This document shows, piece after piece, positions 1 through 8,499 of a DNA stretch of 64,000 bases. Position 1 is the stretch's first letter. Every line of letters starts with the position of its first letter. The stretch is from contig NZ_CP076543.1 of the NCBI RefSeq assembly GCF_030440515.1, positions 8,037,001 through 8,101,000 on the forward strand. Direction: 5' to 3'. Origin of the DNA: Streptomyces xanthophaeus. GTDB lineage: Bacteria > Actinomycetota > Actinomycetes > Streptomycetales > Streptomycetaceae. The position numbers and the translations under genes were made by a program. The notes below the pieces were generated by a model. It did no database searches and was not told the DNA's origin. It worked only from the letters and a program-made list of their open reading frames with translations.

Positions 1-444
1 CTCGGCGTCGATCTCGGCCCAGACGACCTTGCCGCGCCCGACCGCCTGGACGCCCCACCGGTCGGCGATCCGGTGCACCAGGCGCAGGCCGTGGCCGCCC
101 GGGTGGCCCGCACGGCCCGGACGCACGGCGGGCAGGGGCCGCGGGAGCTCTCCGTGGCCGTCGTACACCTCGATGCGGAACACCTCCCCGGCGCGGAGCC
201 GGAGCTCGTCGCAGCCGCCCGCGTGCAGCTTGGCGTTGGTGACGAGTTCCGACACGACCAGGATCGCGTCCTCGGCGGTGGCCTGACCGTCCCACCCCCA
301 GTCCTCCAGCGCCTCACGGGTGAACCGGCGGCCCCGCGCGACCTGCCGGAAGGCGTCGCGCAGGGCGAGCCGGCGGAGCTGGGGGAAGGCCGGCCCCCGC
401 GCGTCCGGTACGGGCCCGCCGGTGTCCGGTCCGATGGTCTGCAC
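1..444 (-). CDS. ATP-binding anti-sigma factor-like protein (HATPase_c_2), 3' end beyond window
   Basis: Partial gene: the C-terminus continues past base 1, leaving 148 codons. I chose the GTG start at 444 because the N-terminus VQTIGPDTG matches the METIGPETG start of the paralogue at 27307-27771. The N-box region (ILVVSELVTNAKLHAGG) and the glycine-rich lid (HPGGHGLRLVHRIADRWG) are those of the RsbW/SpoIIAB-type GHKL ATPases that streptomycetes carry in large numbers. Such proteins bind and phosphorylate STAS antagonists or hold sigma factors. It has no obvious partner next to it: the neighbour is the divergent MscS channel. Family assignment is firm; the target is unknown. Confidence 0.85.
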   Translation of the reverse strand, partial: MQTIGPDTGGPVPDARGPAFPQLRRLALRDAFRQVARGRRFTREALEDWGWDGQATAEDAILVVSELVTNAKLHAGGCDELRLRAGEVFRIEVYDGHGELPRPLPAVRPGRAGHPGGHGLRLVHRIADRWGVQAVGRGKVVWAEIDAE

Positions 445-578
445 TGCGCACTCACCTCGTCCTCGGCTGTCGTGTCACGGTCGCTTGTACCCGCCATCGC
501 GCAACGGACGCCCTGTTTGTCCACGCGGGGGCCGGGCACGTGCGACGGGACCCGTCCCCGAGCCCATCCAGAGGAGCC

Positions 579-1667
579 ATGAACAGCCTTCTGCACGTGT
601 CGGCCGTCCTGGGCGGCGCGATCGTCCTCACCCTCGTCGCGGGCAAGCTCACCGACCTGCTGCTGCGGCGCGCGGGCGCCCGGCACCCCGAGACACCGCT
701 CTGGAACATGCTGCGCCGCTGCCGCACCTCGGTAAGGGTCTTGCTGTTCGCCGCGGTGCTGCGCGCCGTGTACCGGCAGATCGCATGGCAGCCCATGCAG
801 GAGCACGAGGCTGCCGTGGGCAGGATCCTGACACTCGTGGTGATCGGTGCGAGCGCGTGGTGCGTCGTCCTCGTCACCTCCGCGGTGGTCGAGTCCTCGT
901 ACGCCCGCTACGCGCTCGGCACGCGAGACCCGTCCCGCGTGCGCAGGGTCCGTACCCAGGTGACGCTGATCATGAGGATCGTCACCGCCGTCGTCGCCGT
1001 GGTGGCCGTCGCCGCGATGCTGCTGACCCTCCCGGGCCTGCGCGCCGTGGGGACCTCGCTGCTGGCCTCGGCCGGGATCATCGGCATCGTCGCGGGCGTG
1101 GCCGCCCAGTCCACCCTCGGCAACCTCTTCGCCGGATTCCAGATCGCCTTCGGTGACATGGTGCGGATCGGCGACACCGTCGTGGTGGCCGGAGAGTGGG
1201 GTGTGGTCGAGGAGGTCACGCTCACCTTCCTGGCCGTGCGCACCTGGGACGAACGCCGGATCACCATGCCCGTCTCGTACTTCACCGGGCGGCCCTTCGA
1301 GAACTGGTCGCGCGGCGGGATCCAGATGACCGGCACGGTCTTCCTGCACTGCGACCACACCACCCCCGTCCCGCTGATGCGCGAGAAGCTCAAGGAGATC
1401 CTGGACGGCTGCGAGGCGTGGGACGGCCGAGGCTGGGACCTGGCGGTCACCGACACGACGCCCAGCGCCATCGTGGTGCGGGCGATCGTCACCGCGAAGG
1501 ACGCGGACGATCTGTGGACCGCCCGCTGCGCGGTACGGGAACAGCTCGTCGCCTGGCTGGCCGAGAAGCACCCGTACGCCCTGCCGCGGGTCTCCACGTC
1601 CGCGGCAGCCGTCCCGGCGGAGTGCGCGGACGGTGTTTCGGAACGGGCACCCGGGTCAGACGCGTGA
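579..1667 (+). CDS. MscS-family mechanosensitive ion channel
   Basis: The 362-residue product is an inner-membrane protein with hydrophobic segments near residues 5-23, 85-110 and 135-190. The last segment is the alanine/glycine-rich pore helix of MscS channels (ASAGIIGIVAGVAAQSTLG). It leads into the beta domain (GDMVRIGDTVVVAGEWGVVEEV...ITMPVSYF). The family opens under membrane tension to release solutes during hypo-osmotic shock. The ATG at 579 follows GAGGAG at 571; an in-frame upstream start at 540 lacks such a site. The WhiB-like gene starts 17 bases after the stop, so the two may be co-transcribed. Confidence 0.88.
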   Translation: MNSLLHVSAVLGGAIVLTLVAGKLTDLLLRRAGARHPETPLWNMLRRCRTSVRVLLFAAVLRAVYRQIAWQPMQEHEAAVGRILTLVVIGASAWCVVLVTSAVVESSYARYALGTRDPSRVRRVRTQVTLIMRIVTAVVAVVAVAAMLLTLPGLRAVGTSLLASAGIIGIVAGVAAQSTLGNLFAGFQIAFGDMVRIGDTVVVAGEWGVVEEVTLTFLAVRTWDERRITMPVSYFTGRPFENWSRGGIQMTGTVFLHCDHTTPVPLMREKLKEILDGCEAWDGRGWDLAVTDTTPSAIVVRAIVTAKDADDLWTARCAVREQLVAWLAEKHPYALPRVSTSAAAVPAECADGVSERAPGSDA

Positions 1668-1684
1668 GGAAGGAGTCCGAAGAC

Positions 1685-1996
1685 ATGCACAAGGCGGAGA
1701 AGAGGAGTCGGGACATGCCGAAGGTGGCACACCTGCCGGGCCGTGCGGAGCATCTGTGGCAGTGGCAGGAGGACGCGGCGTGCCGGGAGCTCGGTACGGA
1801 CCGGTTCTTCCACCCGGCGGGGGAGCGCGGCGAGGAGCGCTCCATACGGGAGCAGGAGGCCAAGGAGGTCTGCGCGCTGTGCCCGGTGCGGGCGGAGTGC
1901 CTGAGCCACGCGCTGCGCGTGCAGGAGCCGTACGGGGTGTGGGGCGGACTGACCGAGGACGAGCGGCGGGAGCTGGGCGCGCGTAAGGCGGGCTGA
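1685..1996 (+). CDS. WhiB-like (Wbl) iron-sulfur transcriptional regulator
   Basis: This 103-residue protein has the Wbl cysteine pattern C-x29-C-x2-C-x5-C (DAAC...VCALCPVRAEC), which ligates a [4Fe-4S] cluster. The beta-turn GVWGGL and a basic tail follow. Wbl proteins bind the principal sigma factor and tune developmental or stress genes in actinobacteria. The ATG at 1685 follows GAGGAAGGAG; an internal ATG at 1715 (MPKVAHLPG) is an alternative start. It lies directly downstream of the MscS gene. I cannot name the subclass (WblA-E, WhiD and so on) from sequence alone. Confidence 0.92.
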   Translation: MHKAEKRSRDMPKVAHLPGRAEHLWQWQEDAACRELGTDRFFHPAGERGEERSIREQEAKEVCALCPVRAECLSHALRVQEPYGVWGGLTEDERRELGARKAG

Positions 1997-2043
1997 CCGG
2001 CCGGGTGCCGCCCCACGCGGTGCGCGGCGGTCCACCCGGCCGG
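1997..2043. terminator. Bidirectional stem-loop between convergent genes
   Basis: Arms CCGGCCGGGTG (1997-2007) and CACCCGGCCGG (2033-2043) are perfect complements, and an inner CCGCC/GGCGG pair extends the stem. It fills the gap between the converging WhiB-like and PLC-like genes, as expected for a shared intrinsic terminator lacking a U-tract, which is common in streptomycetes. Confidence 0.6.
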
Positions 2044-2051
2044 CAGGCGGT

Positions 2052-3119
2052 TCAGGGGCGTGCGTTCAGTTCCGCGACGATCGAGGCGGGCGTGTGGCCG
2101 CTGCCGTCCGACAGGCGGTGGAAGTCGACGGAGACGAAGTTCGGGTCGCGGCCCCCGGTCGCCGACCGGCACTGCCCGGCGATGCGGCCGCGCAGCTTGG
2201 CGCCGTTGTCCAGGGCCGCCGTGAGGACGGTGGGCACGTTGCGGTGGTGGCTCATCGTGAACAGGCGCCGGAATCCGGGCTCCTGGCGGTCGAGCGGCAC
2301 GTCGGACCACCGGCTGACGCACGAGAGGTCGTCGCCCAGGTCACCGAGGCTCCAGAAGTTGCTCACGGTCCAGGACTTGTCGTACATGACGCCCAGGTGC
2401 TCCCGGTCGGACCGGTCGGAGAAGATCAGCAGCCGCTTGCCGGAGGTGACCAGGTCGGCGACCTTGGGCCAGCCGTGCTGTCGTACGCCCCAGTCGTCGG
2501 GCCGGAACACCATGTCCTGCAGCCCCCTGACCCGGCCGAGGGACGCCTGCAGCTGATCGGCGCCGACGTAGTCCTCCAGGAAGACGGTCACGACCTCCTG
2601 CGGATGGGCGGCGAGGAAGTCCACGACGGTCTGCATCGTGCCGTGGAAGGTCTGCCGCGGCAGGGCGTACGTGGCTCCGGCGAAGGTCTTGCAGTCGCCG
2701 TGGCACAGGTACACGTCGCTGGGGTAGCAGTCGCTGCCGAAGCTGATGATGCACAGCCAGGTGCTGCGTTCGTACCAGTGCGTGTCCAGGCTCAGGCCGC
2801 GCACGCCGTTGTCGAGCTGGGCACGTACGGACTCGGACTGGTTCACCGAGCTCCAGCGGGAGTCCTCGTAGTTCGTGAAGGCGTTGTGGGTGGTCAGGAA
2901 GGTGACCTCGTCGAGCCGCCGGTCGCCCCAGCGGGCGGCCGCGGCGGCCGTGCTCGCGGTGGCCGGAGCGGCCTCGGCGGCAGGGGCAGGGGCCGTGGCG
3001 GGCGCGGCGGCCCGGGGCGCGGCGGCCGCTGTGGTCACTGTGCCCAGGAGAGCCAGCAGGAGGAGGCACACCAGGGCGCGCGACCGCCCCCTTAATCGCA
3101 TGTCCATGTCAATCGGCAT
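2052..3119 (-). CDS. Secreted PLC-like phosphodiesterase domain protein
   Basis: The 355-residue product starts MPIDMDMRLRG and has a hydrophobic signal region (LVCLLLLALLGTVTTAAAA), then an Ala/Pro linker to about residue 65. The rest fits the PI-PLC X-domain / TIM-barrel phosphodiesterase superfamily: LTTHNAFTN carries a conserved His, with LDTHWYE, LCHGDC, VVTVFLEDY and LIFSDRSDRE following. Several Cys (CIISFGSDCYPS, CHGDC, GQC) suit an exported, disulfide-bonded enzyme. ATGs at 3119, 3107 and 3101 are all possible and none has a good Shine-Dalgarno, so the start is uncertain. The substrate is not predictable. Confidence 0.8.
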   Translation of the reverse strand: MPIDMDMRLRGRSRALVCLLLLALLGTVTTAAAAPRAAAPATAPAPAAEAAPATASTAAAAARWGDRRLDEVTFLTTHNAFTNYEDSRWSSVNQSESVRAQLDNGVRGLSLDTHWYERSTWLCIISFGSDCYPSDVYLCHGDCKTFAGATYALPRQTFHGTMQTVVDFLAAHPQEVVTVFLEDYVGADQLQASLGRVRGLQDMVFRPDDWGVRQHGWPKVADLVTSGKRLLIFSDRSDREHLGVMYDKSWTVSNFWSLGDLGDDLSCVSRWSDVPLDRQEPGFRRLFTMSHHRNVPTVLTAALDNGAKLRGRIAGQCRSATGGRDPNFVSVDFHRLSDGSGHTPASIVAELNARP

Positions 3120-3306
3120 GGCGCGGAGGATAGCGCGCGGGCCGTGGATCCGCCCCCCTGCGGACAGGGCCGGCCGCGGACCGGCGGGCCGGGCTCGCGC
3201 GCGCCGGCGAATCGAGGTTTGGTTGAAGCAGGACCCGGCGGCGCGTACCGGTGCCACGGCACCGGGCGCCGCACCACGCCCCCGACCTGCCGGAGGAGGG
3301 CGGACC

Positions 3307-4926
3307 ATGCCCGGAACTGCACCCTCACCCGGACCCGCACCCGGAGTCCGGCCCACACCCCGACCGATGTCCGGTCGTCGCCGGCGTGCGGCAGCCCTCG
3401 TCGTGGCGGCGGTCTGCTCCTCGATGCTCACCGTGCCGGAACTCGCCGCGGCCCGTGCGGAGCCCACGCCCTCGCCTTCGCAGGCCGTCCCCCGGCTGGA
3501 CTGGAGCCCCTGCAAACCTGGCAGCCCGTACGACTGTGCCACCGCCAAGGTGCCGCTGGACCATGCGGCTCCCGCCGGCCGCACCATCGACCTGGCCGTC
3601 GTCCGCCGGAAGGCGGGCGACCCCGCGCAACGCATGGGCACCCTGTTCGTCAACCCCGGTGGCCCCGGCGGCCCCGGGACGGTGCAGGTGCCGCAGAACT
3701 ACGACTCCTTCCCGAAGGACCTGCGCGAACGGTTCGACATCGTCAGCTGGGACCCCAGAGGCATCGGCAACAGCACCGCCGTGAACTGCTTCGACAGCCC
3801 CGAGGAGGCCCAGGCCTGGGGTGCGGGCAAACCGGCCGGCTTCCCGGTGGGCGAGAAGGAGCGCACGACCTGGATCGAGGCGTACGAGGACCTGGGCCGC
3901 CGCTGCGAGAAGCGCGACCCCGACCTCCTGCGCCACGTGTCGACCGCGGACACCGCCCAGGACCTCGACCTGCTCCGCCGGGCGGTGGGGGAGCCGCAGC
4001 TCAACTACCTCGGCGTCTCCTACGGCACGATCCTCGGCGCCACCTACGCCAACCTGTTCCCCGACAAGGTCCGCGCCATGGTCCTCGACAGCAACATCGA
4101 CCCGCTGGCGTGGACGAACAACGCCTCGCCGGGCGACCCCCGGACCACGACCCTCCTGCGGATGGGCTCGGACCGCACCGCGGCCGCGACCCTGAACAAG
4201 TTCCTCGACCTCTGCGGATCGGCCACCACCGCCCGGTGCGCCTTCTCGGCCGGCAGCCCGGAAGCCACCCGCGACAAGTTCGACCAGCTGATGCAGCGTC
4301 TGCGCGAGCATCCTGTGGGCCCGTGGACGTACGCCAACACCGTTGCCAACACCGTCAGCAGCCTCTACATCGTCCGCCCCGGCTGGACCGATCTCGCCGC
4401 CCGGCTCCAGGAGCTCTGGCAGGGTCGCACCCCGAAGTCCCCCCAGTACCCGCCCCCGCCCCCGGTCGCGAACCCGAATCCGTACCTGGGTGAGGAACAG
4501 GCCGCAGCCGTGTGGTGCGGTGACAGTCCCAACCCGCGCGACCCGGCCGTCTACGAGGGACTGGCCGAGGACAGTGCCCGGCGCGCAGGCGACGCCGGAC
4601 GGTACTGGACCTGGTCCGGTGAGCCGTGTGCCACCTGGCCGGCACGCGCCGCCAACCCGTACGACGGCCCGTGGAACAAGCCCACGGCGAACCCCGTCCT
4701 GGTGGTCGGAACCACCTATGACCCCTCGACACCCCACTCGGACGCCCAGGCCATGGCGAAGGAGCTGGCCGACGCCCGGCTGCTCACGAACAACGGGTAC
4801 GGCCACACCGCACTCTTCAACAACTCCAGCACCTGCATCAACAACTTCGAGAGCCGCTACTTCATCGACGGCACGCTCCCGCCGCCCGGCACGGTCTGCC
4901 AACCTGACCGGCAGCCCTTCTCCTGA
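3307..4926 (+). CDS. Secreted alpha/beta hydrolase, tripeptidyl aminopeptidase (S33) family
   Basis: The 539-residue exported hydrolase begins after GGAGGAGGGCGGACC at an ATG; another ATG at 3367 (MSGRRRR) could be the true signal-peptide start. The family's hallmarks are in order: FVNPGGPGGPG oxyanion loop, nucleophile elbow GVSYG with Ser238, acid in GTTYDPSTP (Asp472) and GHTALF with His500. The final part is the TAP-like C-terminal domain with paired cysteines. Relatives such as S. lividans Tap remove N-terminal tripeptides from secreted proteins. Which peptides this one cleaves is inference. Confidence 0.88.
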   Translation: MPGTAPSPGPAPGVRPTPRPMSGRRRRAAALVVAAVCSSMLTVPELAAARAEPTPSPSQAVPRLDWSPCKPGSPYDCATAKVPLDHAAPAGRTIDLAVVRRKAGDPAQRMGTLFVNPGGPGGPGTVQVPQNYDSFPKDLRERFDIVSWDPRGIGNSTAVNCFDSPEEAQAWGAGKPAGFPVGEKERTTWIEAYEDLGRRCEKRDPDLLRHVSTADTAQDLDLLRRAVGEPQLNYLGVSYGTILGATYANLFPDKVRAMVLDSNIDPLAWTNNASPGDPRTTTLLRMGSDRTAAATLNKFLDLCGSATTARCAFSAGSPEATRDKFDQLMQRLREHPVGPWTYANTVANTVSSLYIVRPGWTDLAARLQELWQGRTPKSPQYPPPPPVANPNPYLGEEQAAAVWCGDSPNPRDPAVYEGLAEDSARRAGDAGRYWTWSGEPCATWPARAANPYDGPWNKPTANPVLVVGTTYDPSTPHSDAQAMAKELADARLLTNNGYGHTALFNNSSTCINNFESRYFIDGTLPPPGTVCQPDRQPFS

Positions 4927-4943
4927 CGTGCCCGCCGGCCGGG

Positions 4944-5978
4944 TCACGGGACGAGGACGACCTTCCCGGCGACCGTCCCGGACTCGGCGAGCCGCATCGC
5001 CTCGGCGGCGCGCGCCAGCGGGATCTCGGCCGCCACCTTGGCCGTGATCTCGCCGTGCTGGAGGGCCGTGAACACCTGGGTGAGGTCGGAGCGCAGGCGC
5101 GCCCGGAAGCGGTCCTTGGCGTAGGCGCGTCCGGCCCACACGTTGAAGAAGTACGCGCGGCGGCCGTTGGGCAGGGCGTTCCACACCCACACCCGGCCGA
5201 GCAGCCTGAGCACCGGCCACGCGCCGGAGCCCTCGTCGTCGCGGGTGGCGGCGCTGCCGTAGGAGACGAGCGTGCCGCCGGGGGCCAGGAGCCGCCAGGA
5301 ATCGACGATGCCGTCGCCGCCCACATGGTCGAACACCGCGTCCACTCCGCGGGGCGCGAGGGCCCGTACCCGTGCGGGCACGTTCCCGGAGCGGTAGTCG
5401 ATGGGAGTGACGCCCAGCGCGCGCAGCGCGTCGTGGTGGCGGGTGGAGGCGGTGCCGATCACCTGGGCGCCCGCGGCCAGCGCCAGCTGGACCAGGATCG
5501 AACCGACACCGCCGTTCGCCCCGTGGACGAGGACGGTCTGGCCGGCGCGCACCCGGGCCTTGCGGTGGAGCATCTGCCAGGCGGTGATGCCGTTGACCAC
5601 CGCGGTCTCCGCGTCGACCGGGCTGACGCCCTCCGGTACCTCCACCACGTCGGCGGCGGTGAGCGCGACGTGGCTCGCCCAGCCTCCAGTCTTCGTCAGG
5701 GCGGCGACCCGCTTGCCGAGCAGCGCGGAGCCGACGCCCTCGCCCACGGCCAGCACCGTGCCGACCAGGTCGTATCCGGGGACGAAGGGGAACGGCGGCT
5801 GGTCGTAGTACCGGCCGCGCCGCATCTGCTGCTCGGCGAAGGACACGCCCGTCGCCTCCATGGCGACGACCACCTGGCCGGCCGCCGGGACCGGGACGGG
5901 ACCGCGGTGGAACTGCAGGCCTTCCGGCTCGACCTTGCCCGGCAGAACGACCTCGACCCGCTCTACGGTGTTCGTCAT
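4944..5978 (-). CDS. Zinc-independent MDR alcohol dehydrogenase / NADPH:quinone oxidoreductase
   Basis: This 344-residue medium-chain dehydrogenase has a GroES-like N-terminal half (VAMEATGVSFAEQQMRRG, PFPFVPGYDLVGTVLAVGEGV) and a Rossmann half with HGANGGVGSILVQLALAAG. No structural-zinc cysteines are visible, as in quinone oxidoreductases. Of two adjacent ATGs I prefer 5978, which lies five bases after GGAGG. It is transcribed divergently from the TetR gene at 6151, and the shared intergenic region carries a palindrome (6013-6027), so repression by that TetR is likely. The natural substrate is unknown. Confidence 0.85.
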   Translation of the reverse strand: MTNTVERVEVVLPGKVEPEGLQFHRGPVPVPAAGQVVVAMEATGVSFAEQQMRRGRYYDQPPFPFVPGYDLVGTVLAVGEGVGSALLGKRVAALTKTGGWASHVALTAADVVEVPEGVSPVDAETAVVNGITAWQMLHRKARVRAGQTVLVHGANGGVGSILVQLALAAGAQVIGTASTRHHDALRALGVTPIDYRSGNVPARVRALAPRGVDAVFDHVGGDGIVDSWRLLAPGGTLVSYGSAATRDDEGSGAWPVLRLLGRVWVWNALPNGRRAYFFNVWAGRAYAKDRFRARLRSDLTQVFTALQHGEITAKVAAEIPLARAAEAMRLAESGTVAGKVVLVP

Positions 5979-6012
5979 CATGACCTCCATGGAGTTCCTG
6001 CATCTCGTGTTC

Positions 6013-6027
6013 GTTAGAAGCTGTAAC
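6013..6027. promoter_or_regulatory. Candidate TetR operator palindrome
   Basis: GTTAGAAGCTGTAAC is an imperfect 15-base palindrome: outer GTTA/TAAC pair exactly, with mismatches only near the centre. It lies 35 bases upstream of the oxidoreductase start in the divergent intergenic region, where a local TetR repressor would bind. No experiment is implied. Confidence 0.4.
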
Positions 6028-6150
6028 AAGAGTGATCGGCTGTCTCGTCGATGTCAAGGGGTCACTCCGCTCGATCGCGAATGGCTCTGCCGTTGGTGAT
6101 AGCCTCTAACTGATCTGGTGGTGAAGGGCGAGCGGTGAGAGGCGGCGGGC

Positions 6151-6801
6151 ATGACCGAAGGCACGAAGACCCCACGGGAGCGGTACCGGCAGCAGGTGCG
6201 TGAGGAGGTCAAGGAGAAGGCCTGGCAGCAGATCGCGGGCTCCGGCGCCTCCGCGCTCTCCCTCAACGCGATCGCCAAACAGATGGGCATGAGCGGGCCG
6301 GCGCTCTACCGGTACTTCGCCAACCGCGACGAGCTGATCACCGAACTCATCCGCGACGCCTACCGAAGCCTCGCCGACGCCTTCATCGACGCCGCCGGCG
6401 GGGGAGCGGGCCGGCCCGGCCTCGCCGGGCTGGCGCAGGTGCTGCGCCGCTGGGCCCTGGCGGACCCGCACCGCTACTTCCTCGTCTACGGCACCCCGGT
6501 GCCCGGATACCACGCGCCGCCGGACGTCACCGCGATCGCCTCGGAACTGATGTCCGTCCTGCTGGACGCCTGCGCCACCCCGGACACGGAGCCGCACGCC
6601 TTCGAGGACCACCTGGCCGCGCACCGCACATGGGCCGGCAGTCACCCCGACGCCCCGCCGTCGGCGCTGCACCTGGCCCTGACCTTCTGGAGCCGCCTGC
6701 ACGGCGTGCTGTCACTGGAACTGGCGGGCCACTTCACCGGCATGGGCCTGGACCCGGCCCTGCTCTTCGACGCCGAGGTCGACCGCCTCGCGAGGCCCTG
6801 A
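6151..6801 (+). CDS. TetR-family transcriptional regulator (WHG-type C-terminal domain)
   Basis: This 216-residue regulator has an N-terminal TetR helix-turn-helix at residues about 20-65 (SLNAIAKQMGMSGPALYRYFANRDELI). The ligand domain after it (ALADPHRYFLVYGTPVPGY, then LHLALTFWSRLHGVLSLEL) contains the W-x-R-x-H-G signature of the WHG / TetR_C_33 class. It is divergent from the quinone oxidoreductase gene, the usual arrangement for a repressor and its target. ATG at 6151 is supported by GAGAGGCGGCGGGC upstream. Confidence 0.9.
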   Translation: MTEGTKTPRERYRQQVREEVKEKAWQQIAGSGASALSLNAIAKQMGMSGPALYRYFANRDELITELIRDAYRSLADAFIDAAGGGAGRPGLAGLAQVLRRWALADPHRYFLVYGTPVPGYHAPPDVTAIASELMSVLLDACATPDTEPHAFEDHLAAHRTWAGSHPDAPPSALHLALTFWSRLHGVLSLELAGHFTGMGLDPALLFDAEVDRLARP

Positions 6802-6875
6802 GCCGCGTCGGATCCAGAAGCAGAACCGGTCGGCCCGACTCCCTGCGTGGAAGCGGAGGTTCACCACCCCGTCGT

Positions 6876-6902
6876 GGCCGCCCACAGCTGTCCGGGGCGG
6901 CC
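6876..6902. terminator. Stem-loop between convergent tetR-like and DUF4139 genes
   Basis: GGCCGCCC (6876-6883) and GGGCGGCC (6895-6902) are exact complements separated by eleven bases. Position between converging genes suggests a terminator. In so GC-rich a sequence an eight-base stem is modest evidence. Confidence 0.4.
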
Positions 6903-6925
6903 GTCGGTCACGGGCACCGCTGCGC

Positions 6926-8491
6926 TCACAGCCCGGTGACCTTGGAGCTCGCCGACAGCTCGTAGACCAGGGTGACCGTCCGCCGGCCGCCCGGGGCGAG
7001 CGCGACGTCCCAGCGGGCGATGCCCTCGGAATCGACCGCGTCCGGCGCAGGCGAGCAGGCCTCCTTGCGCAGGCGCACCTCCACCGCCGAGACCTCGGAG
7101 ACCGGGATCCGCTCCCGGACGACGACCACCCGTTCGCCGTGGTCCCCGGGGGCGGAGAACCGGGACAGGTGCAGCCGGACCGTGCGGGTGACCACCGTCC
7201 GCTGGGTGAATCCGGCCGAGTCGCGCGACTCCTCGGTGTGCCGGACCACCCTGTGGTCGTCGCAGCTGCCGAAGGCCAGCTCGACCGGGGCGCCCGGGGC
7301 GGTGAAATCCAGCGTGCCGCGGCCGCTGAACCCGCTGCCGCGGACCAGGTCAACGGGACCCGCCAGCAGCGCGTGGCCGGACCGGTTGTCGAAGGACACC
7401 ACCCGGGTGACCAGCGGGGACAGCTCGGGGGAACAGGCGTACTCGCTGCTCGCGGCCGTGCGATAGGAGGAGAGTGGCACCCGGTGGGCGCGGCCGTCCC
7501 CGGGTACGGAGACCGGTACGGGGGAGTGCAGCACCCGCGCCTCGCCCCCGTCGTCCACCCCGGGCAGGCCGAGCACCGGGGCCGCCGGACCGAGGTCCCC
7601 GATCTCCTCCTCGCGCAGTTCGACGTCGACCGTGCGGCGCTCCGCCGCCGTGCGGTCACCCAGCGTGAGGCGGTCCTCGTCCAGCCGTGGGGGCTCGGTG
7701 GCCAGCGCCGACCGGGCCGTCGACAGGGTCAGACGTACGCCGGACCAGTCCTCGCCGGTGCGCTGCCAGACCATCGCGTCGGTCTCCAGCGTCAGCGAGT
7801 CCCCGTCCAGGACGGCCCGGTAGGCGGGCCGCCACAGCGCGCACGGCGTGAGGTGGCTCAGGCGCAGCCGGACCGGACCGGCGGCCGCGCTGTCCACGGT
7901 CAGCTCGATATGACCGACCAGCTCGGCGGGTTCGGTCTCGGAGCGGTCCATGGCCTGCCGTGTCTCCCCGAGTTCGACGGCGAGGGCGGCCAACCGGGCG
8001 TCGACGGAGCGCAGTTGCTCACCGTACGTATCGCGTTCGCCGTCCACCCGGTCCATCTCGCGGGCCCAGCGGGGCCCGTCGGTCTCCCCGGATCCGGCGC
8101 CCTCGCCGATCTCGCGCAGCAGATCGGCGGCGAGCCGGCCGAGCACGTCGAGCCGGGCGTGCAGCCGATCGCGCCGCTGCCCCAGGGCGAGCTGCTCCTC
8201 TTCGAGGACGTGCACGCGCACGCGCAGGGCGGAATCCTCGTCGGCTGACGGGAGCGGTCCGCGCGGCTCCCAGCTACGGACGATCCGTACGTCGAGCACG
8301 GTGGCCGGGTGTTCGGCGGCCAGCTCGGCATGCAGGGTGCGGTCGACGGCCAGCGCGCTGACCGGACCGAGCCGCAGCCGCTGTACCCCCGCCTCCAGGT
8401 CCAGTACGACGGCACGCTCGATGTGGGCGCGGTCCTCCAGGCAGGTGACGGCGGTGACGGGAAGGGCGATCGGCTTCGGGGCCGTGGACAT
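6926..8491 (-). CDS. DUF4139 (MuiA-like) protein, first of a tandem pair
   Basis: The 521-residue soluble protein has the DUF4140 N-terminal region (VTAVTCLEDRAHIERAVVLDLEAG), a coiled-coil middle (about residues 90-190, rich in Leu/Glu/Arg heptads) and a C-terminal DUF4139 beta-rich domain (LSHLTPCALWRPAYRAVLDGD...QRTGEDWSGVRLTLSTA). The family is named for mucoidy inhibitor A, but its biochemical role is unknown. GGAG lies sixteen bases before the ATG. It starts eight bases after the stop of the second copy (8500-10647), so the two are almost certainly one operon. Confidence 0.85.
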   Translation of the reverse strand: MSTAPKPIALPVTAVTCLEDRAHIERAVVLDLEAGVQRLRLGPVSALAVDRTLHAELAAEHPATVLDVRIVRSWEPRGPLPSADEDSALRVRVHVLEEEQLALGQRRDRLHARLDVLGRLAADLLREIGEGAGSGETDGPRWAREMDRVDGERDTYGEQLRSVDARLAALAVELGETRQAMDRSETEPAELVGHIELTVDSAAAGPVRLRLSHLTPCALWRPAYRAVLDGDSLTLETDAMVWQRTGEDWSGVRLTLSTARSALATEPPRLDEDRLTLGDRTAAERRTVDVELREEEIGDLGPAAPVLGLPGVDDGGEARVLHSPVPVSVPGDGRAHRVPLSSYRTAASSEYACSPELSPLVTRVVSFDNRSGHALLAGPVDLVRGSGFSGRGTLDFTAPGAPVELAFGSCDDHRVVRHTEESRDSAGFTQRTVVTRTVRLHLSRFSAPGDHGERVVVVRERIPVSEVSAVEVRLRKEACSPAPDAVDSEGIARWDVALAPGGRRTVTLVYELSASSKVTGL

Positions 8492-8499
8492 GATGGGTG

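Noticed and set aside
3325..6057. A 910-codon open frame on the minus strand
   Set aside because: It lies opposite the S33 hydrolase and out of frame with the oxidoreductase. The composition is shadow-like, with no recognisable domain.
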